A DNA stretch of 15,930 nt, taken from Candidatus Electronema nielsenii. GTDB lineage: Bacteria > Desulfobacterota > Desulfobulbia > Desulfobulbales > Desulfobulbaceae. Below the pieces are notes generated by a model, which was given only the letters and a program-made list of their open reading frames with translations, ran no database searches and was not told where the DNA came from. The stretch spans positions 1 to 15,930 of the forward strand of contig JAGIXO010000034.1 of the NCBI GenBank assembly GCA_026122915.1. Direction: 5' to 3'. Made by a program: the position numbers and the translations under genes. Shown here one piece after another: positions 13,850-15,930 of this stretch; positions within the stretch are counted from its first letter, which is position 1; every line of letters begins with the position of its first letter.

Positions 13850-14848
13850 TTAACTTTTCTGCCGCAAAGGGCAGGCATAGCTTTTGGGCTGCGCCTTTCC
13901 TGCCTTGAAGAATATCCGCCACGGAGCAGGATGCCCCTCTATTGTACGCATCGGGTTCATCTTGTCAATAAAATCCTGATAGGATTCAAAAAGCATCCAG
14001 TCTGTTCGCCGCTGCTCCTCGCTGCTCATCGGATGCTGACAGAAGCATTCGATATCAGTAAACCCACTTCTCATCAGCCAGTTATGCAGACAAGAGGCTG
14101 TGGGTACAAACCACGTACCCGGCACCTTAGCATAGGTTTTCTCTGGGAAGAGAGCCACTGGTTCCTCGCCACTAATGCCTTGTGATTCTAACAAAAGGCA
14201 ACCACCCGGCTTGAGTGCGGTGTGTAGCTCGCGCAAAGCATCAATCGGTGAGGGACGATGATAGAGAATACCGAGACAGAAAATCACGTCGAAGCAGTCA
14301 GGAAAGAGCGGCAGATGCTCGATGCCTAATAGGTCGATAAAGAGGTTCTCGATGCCAGCAAAACGGTTGAGCGTAGAAAAGGTGAAGTAATGCTGGGCAT
14401 ACGGCTCAAAACCCAGCACCATCTTGGGTGCGTGTGCCGCCATGCGGAACATATAATACCCGTTGTTACAGCCGACATCCGCAATCACCTTGTCCTTGAG
14501 ATCAGGCAAGGCAGGTAACAAGCGATTCCACTTGCGCCAACTTTGCCATTCTGCATCAATCTCTGTACCAAAGATCGAGAACGGTCCCTTACGCCACGGC
14601 ATGAAGGTTCTCAGCAAGCGCAGCACTTGCTCGTGTTCAGCATCGTTAAGATCAGCACGATTGCCGATGCGTACTACATCACCGCTGAGATCAAGAAGAG
14701 AGGCCCGGATATGCGATAGCTTGGCTATCGGTTCTTGGTAGCGCAAGAAGCCTTTCTTGGGCTGATTAATCCAAGCCTGCTTTTCCTCATGTAGGCGGGT
14801 AATTGTATTCTTTAATGCTGTAGGCAGAAAATCAAGATAGGGGAGCAT
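13850..14848 (-). CDS. cmoB: tRNA U34 carboxymethyltransferase CmoB
   Basis: Transfers the carboxymethyl group from carboxy-SAM to 5-hydroxyuridine at tRNA position 34, giving cmo5U, which widens wobble decoding. The 332 residues compare with 323 in E. coli. Shared signatures are MPWRKGPFSIFG (83-94), IDAEWQSWRKWNR (97-109), the SAM loop DVGCNNGYYMFRM (124-136), LLGIEHLP, LGILYHRPSPIDALREL, EEQRRTDWMLFESYQDF and a C-terminal EGHPAPWR. The glycine loop has Asn-Asn where E. coli CmoB has Gly-Ser, a mild change. The partner CmoA, which makes carboxy-SAM and is often adjacent, is not in the window and must be encoded elsewhere. There is no good Shine-Dalgarno before the ATG at 14848; the residues after it align with the family N-terminus. 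Confidence 0.93.
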   Translation of the reverse strand: MLPYLDFLPTALKNTITRLHEEKQAWINQPKKGFLRYQEPIAKLSHIRASLLDLSGDVVRIGNRADLNDAEHEQVLRLLRTFMPWRKGPFSIFGTEIDAEWQSWRKWNRLLPALPDLKDKVIADVGCNNGYYMFRMAAHAPKMVLGFEPYAQHYFTFSTLNRFAGIENLFIDLLGIEHLPLFPDCFDVIFCLGILYHRPSPIDALRELHTALKPGGCLLLESQGISGEEPVALFPEKTYAKVPGTWFVPTASCLHNWLMRSGFTDIECFCQHPMSSEEQRRTDWMLFESYQDFIDKMNPMRTIEGHPAPWRIFFKAGKAQPKSYACPLRQKS

Positions 14849-14995
14849 TGTTTCATAGATAGATAACTGGTTTACAGCAGTGCTTCGGTGGAGCGGAGTG
14901 GCAAACCGATCAGGGTGAGGAGGTTCATCAGAACAAGAGCGGAAAGAGATCGTGCGGGAGTTGTGAGTTTAAGTGGTGGATGGGACGCGCCCTGC

Positions 14996-15012
14996 TTAAC
15001 TTATTAAGTTAA
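14996..15012. other. AT-rich palindrome overlapping the stop of the membrane-protein gene
   Basis: TTAACTT-att-AAGTTAA, a perfect 7-bp inverted repeat covering the TAA stop at 15009-15011. It could be a weak terminator or a binding site ahead of cmoB. The rest of 14849-14995 shows no repeat and no promoter I trust. Confidence 0.4.
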
Positions 15013-15686
15013 AATGCTGTAAATTTTGGACACTTTTTCCCATTCTTGTCAGCAATATTGCAAATGTCTTGAAGCAAAACAACGTAATCTGTTCTCGATT
15101 CAACAAGAGCGAACTGTGATCGAAACTCCTTTGCTTGCTGTTCCGTAATAAACGGTTCGCAAATAGAATAGCATTGTCTAAAATGAGTAATAGCAGAATT
15201 AGTGTAGAATAATATAAAAAGCTGGAAGTTGCAAAAAACTATAATGCAAATCAATCCCAGTGTTGTGCTTATGGAAGTTTCAGCATAGATTTTATCTTTT
15301 CTCTCGACTAATTCTTTTTGTATCCTGTTCCTTCTGTCTTTTTCGTCAAGTGTATCACTTTTAATTTTAGCTACAATACTCGCAATTTCTCGTTCAGCAT
15401 GTCTTCTTCCGTGCATCCTGCCGCTATAATAGCCAAGTATTCCTAATGAGACAAAAATTAAAAAAAGCAAAATCGCCAGTGAAGCTTCTTCGTGCAGCCC
15501 TTTTGCCACAGCGACATACACATTAGTTCTCAGTGCTTCAAGCCCTAAGGTCGCAATAGTGAACAGGGTTCGGCCAGCCCAAACAGATATGGGTTCAAGG
15601 AGGAGGCTCCATAAGCCGCTTCCAATAGCTCCGAGAACAATGGTACCAAGAATCCCAAGAATCCACTTAAGTGTAGAATTCTTCAT
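15009..15686 (-). CDS. Hypothetical inner-membrane protein, AT-rich
   Basis: I do not recognise this 225-residue protein. It has hydrophobic helices at about 8-30, 70-88 and 141-161, and an amphipathic stretch at 35-60 (LFTIATLGLEALR). Between helices, residues 90-134 are highly charged (HGRRHAEREIASIVAKIK... DEKDRRNRIQKELVERKDK) and could form a coiled coil. The C-terminal ~60 residues hold four cysteines (CYSICEP, DICN, KKCPKF). The DNA is clearly richer in A and T, and its codon use leans more to A/T endings, than in neighbouring genes, suggesting recent acquisition. The start at 15686 has AAGAAGA a few bases upstream. It is a single gene between an AT-rich palindrome and array 3; no partner gene is visible. 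Confidence 0.65.
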   Translation of the reverse strand: MKNSTLKWILGILGTIVLGAIGSGLWSLLLEPISVWAGRTLFTIATLGLEALRTNVYVAVAKGLHEEASLAILLFLIFVSLGILGYYSGRMHGRRHAEREIASIVAKIKSDTLDEKDRRNRIQKELVERKDKIYAETSISTTLGLICIIVFCNFQLFILFYTNSAITHFRQCYSICEPFITEQQAKEFRSQFALVESRTDYVVLLQDICNIADKNGKKCPKFTAF

Positions 15687-15826
15687 ATCGATCTTCTTTG
15701 AAAAACTATATATTCTACAGGTTCAGCATGATATAAAAATCGCAGCGTCCTGACCAGCCAGCTTACAGCGCACATCCCCACACGTCAACAAAGAAAACCC
15801 GGCAACGCGGCACGCCGTCTCCATTC

Positions 15827-15930
15827 CATGCAAGCATGAAGGAAATCTCGATGCAAGCATGGAACGATCCTCAATGCTAGCATGGCGGGAGGCTCAAAGC
15901 AAGCATGGAGGATGCCTCCAACGTATAGTA
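15827..15930. repeat. Array 3: 12-bp palindromes at exact 23-bp period, cut by the window end
   Basis: Units start at 15827, 15850, 15873, 15896 and probably 15919, each 23 bp apart: CATGCAAGCATG, GATGCAAGCATG, AATGCTAGCATG, AAAGCAAGCATG and a divergent CAACGTATAGTA. The core ATGC-NN-GCAT is palindromic. The 11-nt spacers (AAGGAAATCTC, GAACGATCCTC, GCGGGAGGCTC, GAGGATGCCTC) all end in CTC and tend to GAGG-NNN-CCTC, a second palindrome. So each 23-bp period holds two alternating symmetric elements. The architecture equals array 1, but the sequence is different. The fifth unit contains AACGTAT, the half-site of array 2. The array probably continues beyond the window. The stretch 15754-15826 before it shows nothing I can name. 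Confidence 0.85.

Overview
The window reads as a moderately GC-rich, Gram-negative bacterial chromosome, densely packed with ordinary metabolic genes. My best guess is Desulfobacterota, possibly near Desulfobulbales. This rests only on the gene mix (acyl-CoA dehydrogenase with ETF, the DUF177-rpmF-plsX-fabH operon, an acetate symporter beside a DUF294/exonuclease pair, cmoB) and was not tested by any search.

Layout. 1-1284 (minus): start of etfB, preceded in transcription by an acyl-CoA dehydrogenase whose stop overlaps the etfB start. 1285-1547: non-coding, filled by an array of 12-bp palindromes repeated every 23 bp. 1548-4293 (minus): DUF177-rpmF-plsX-fabH, the classical ribosome/lipid operon, with a good promoter at 4341-4370. 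4510-7151 (plus): a cNMP/CBS/DUF294 regulator overlapping a DEDDh exonuclease. 7152-7569: a second array, period 21-22 bp, closed by a strong terminator. 7570-8349: a divergent dihydrodipicolinate reductase. 8509-10600: an 18-codon leader ORF, a DUF485 protein and an ActP-type acetate symporter, ending in a strong terminator. 10692-11918 (minus): a membrane thiol-redox protein with its own promoter. 12048-12190: a decayed, internally deleted second copy of the actP 3' end, followed by an orphan terminator. 12284-14848 (minus): cmoB, a SLOG-like protein, a SAM methyltransferase and a J-domain protein. 15009-15686 (minus): an AT-rich membrane protein of unknown function. 15827-15930: a third array, again with exact 23-bp period, cut by the window end.

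How the genes fit together. The left part couples beta-oxidation-type acyl-CoA oxidation (acyl-CoA dehydrogenase passing electrons to ETF) with the start of fatty acid and phospholipid synthesis (FabH, PlsX). The middle concerns acetate uptake (DUF485/ActP) with a nucleotide-sensing regulator nearby. The right part is tRNA wobble modification plus small accessory proteins.

The most unusual signal is not a gene. Three intergenic regions carry tandem arrays with a fixed unit length (23, 21-22 and 23 bp). Within each array the unit sequence is degenerate but its palindromic symmetry is kept, and each array has its own consensus. They do not look like CRISPR, REP/ERIC or simple satellite repeats, and three in 16 kb suggests a genome-wide element family. 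The duplicated actP tail, which leaves 69-bp near-identical direct repeats flanking the redox gene, is the second notable feature.
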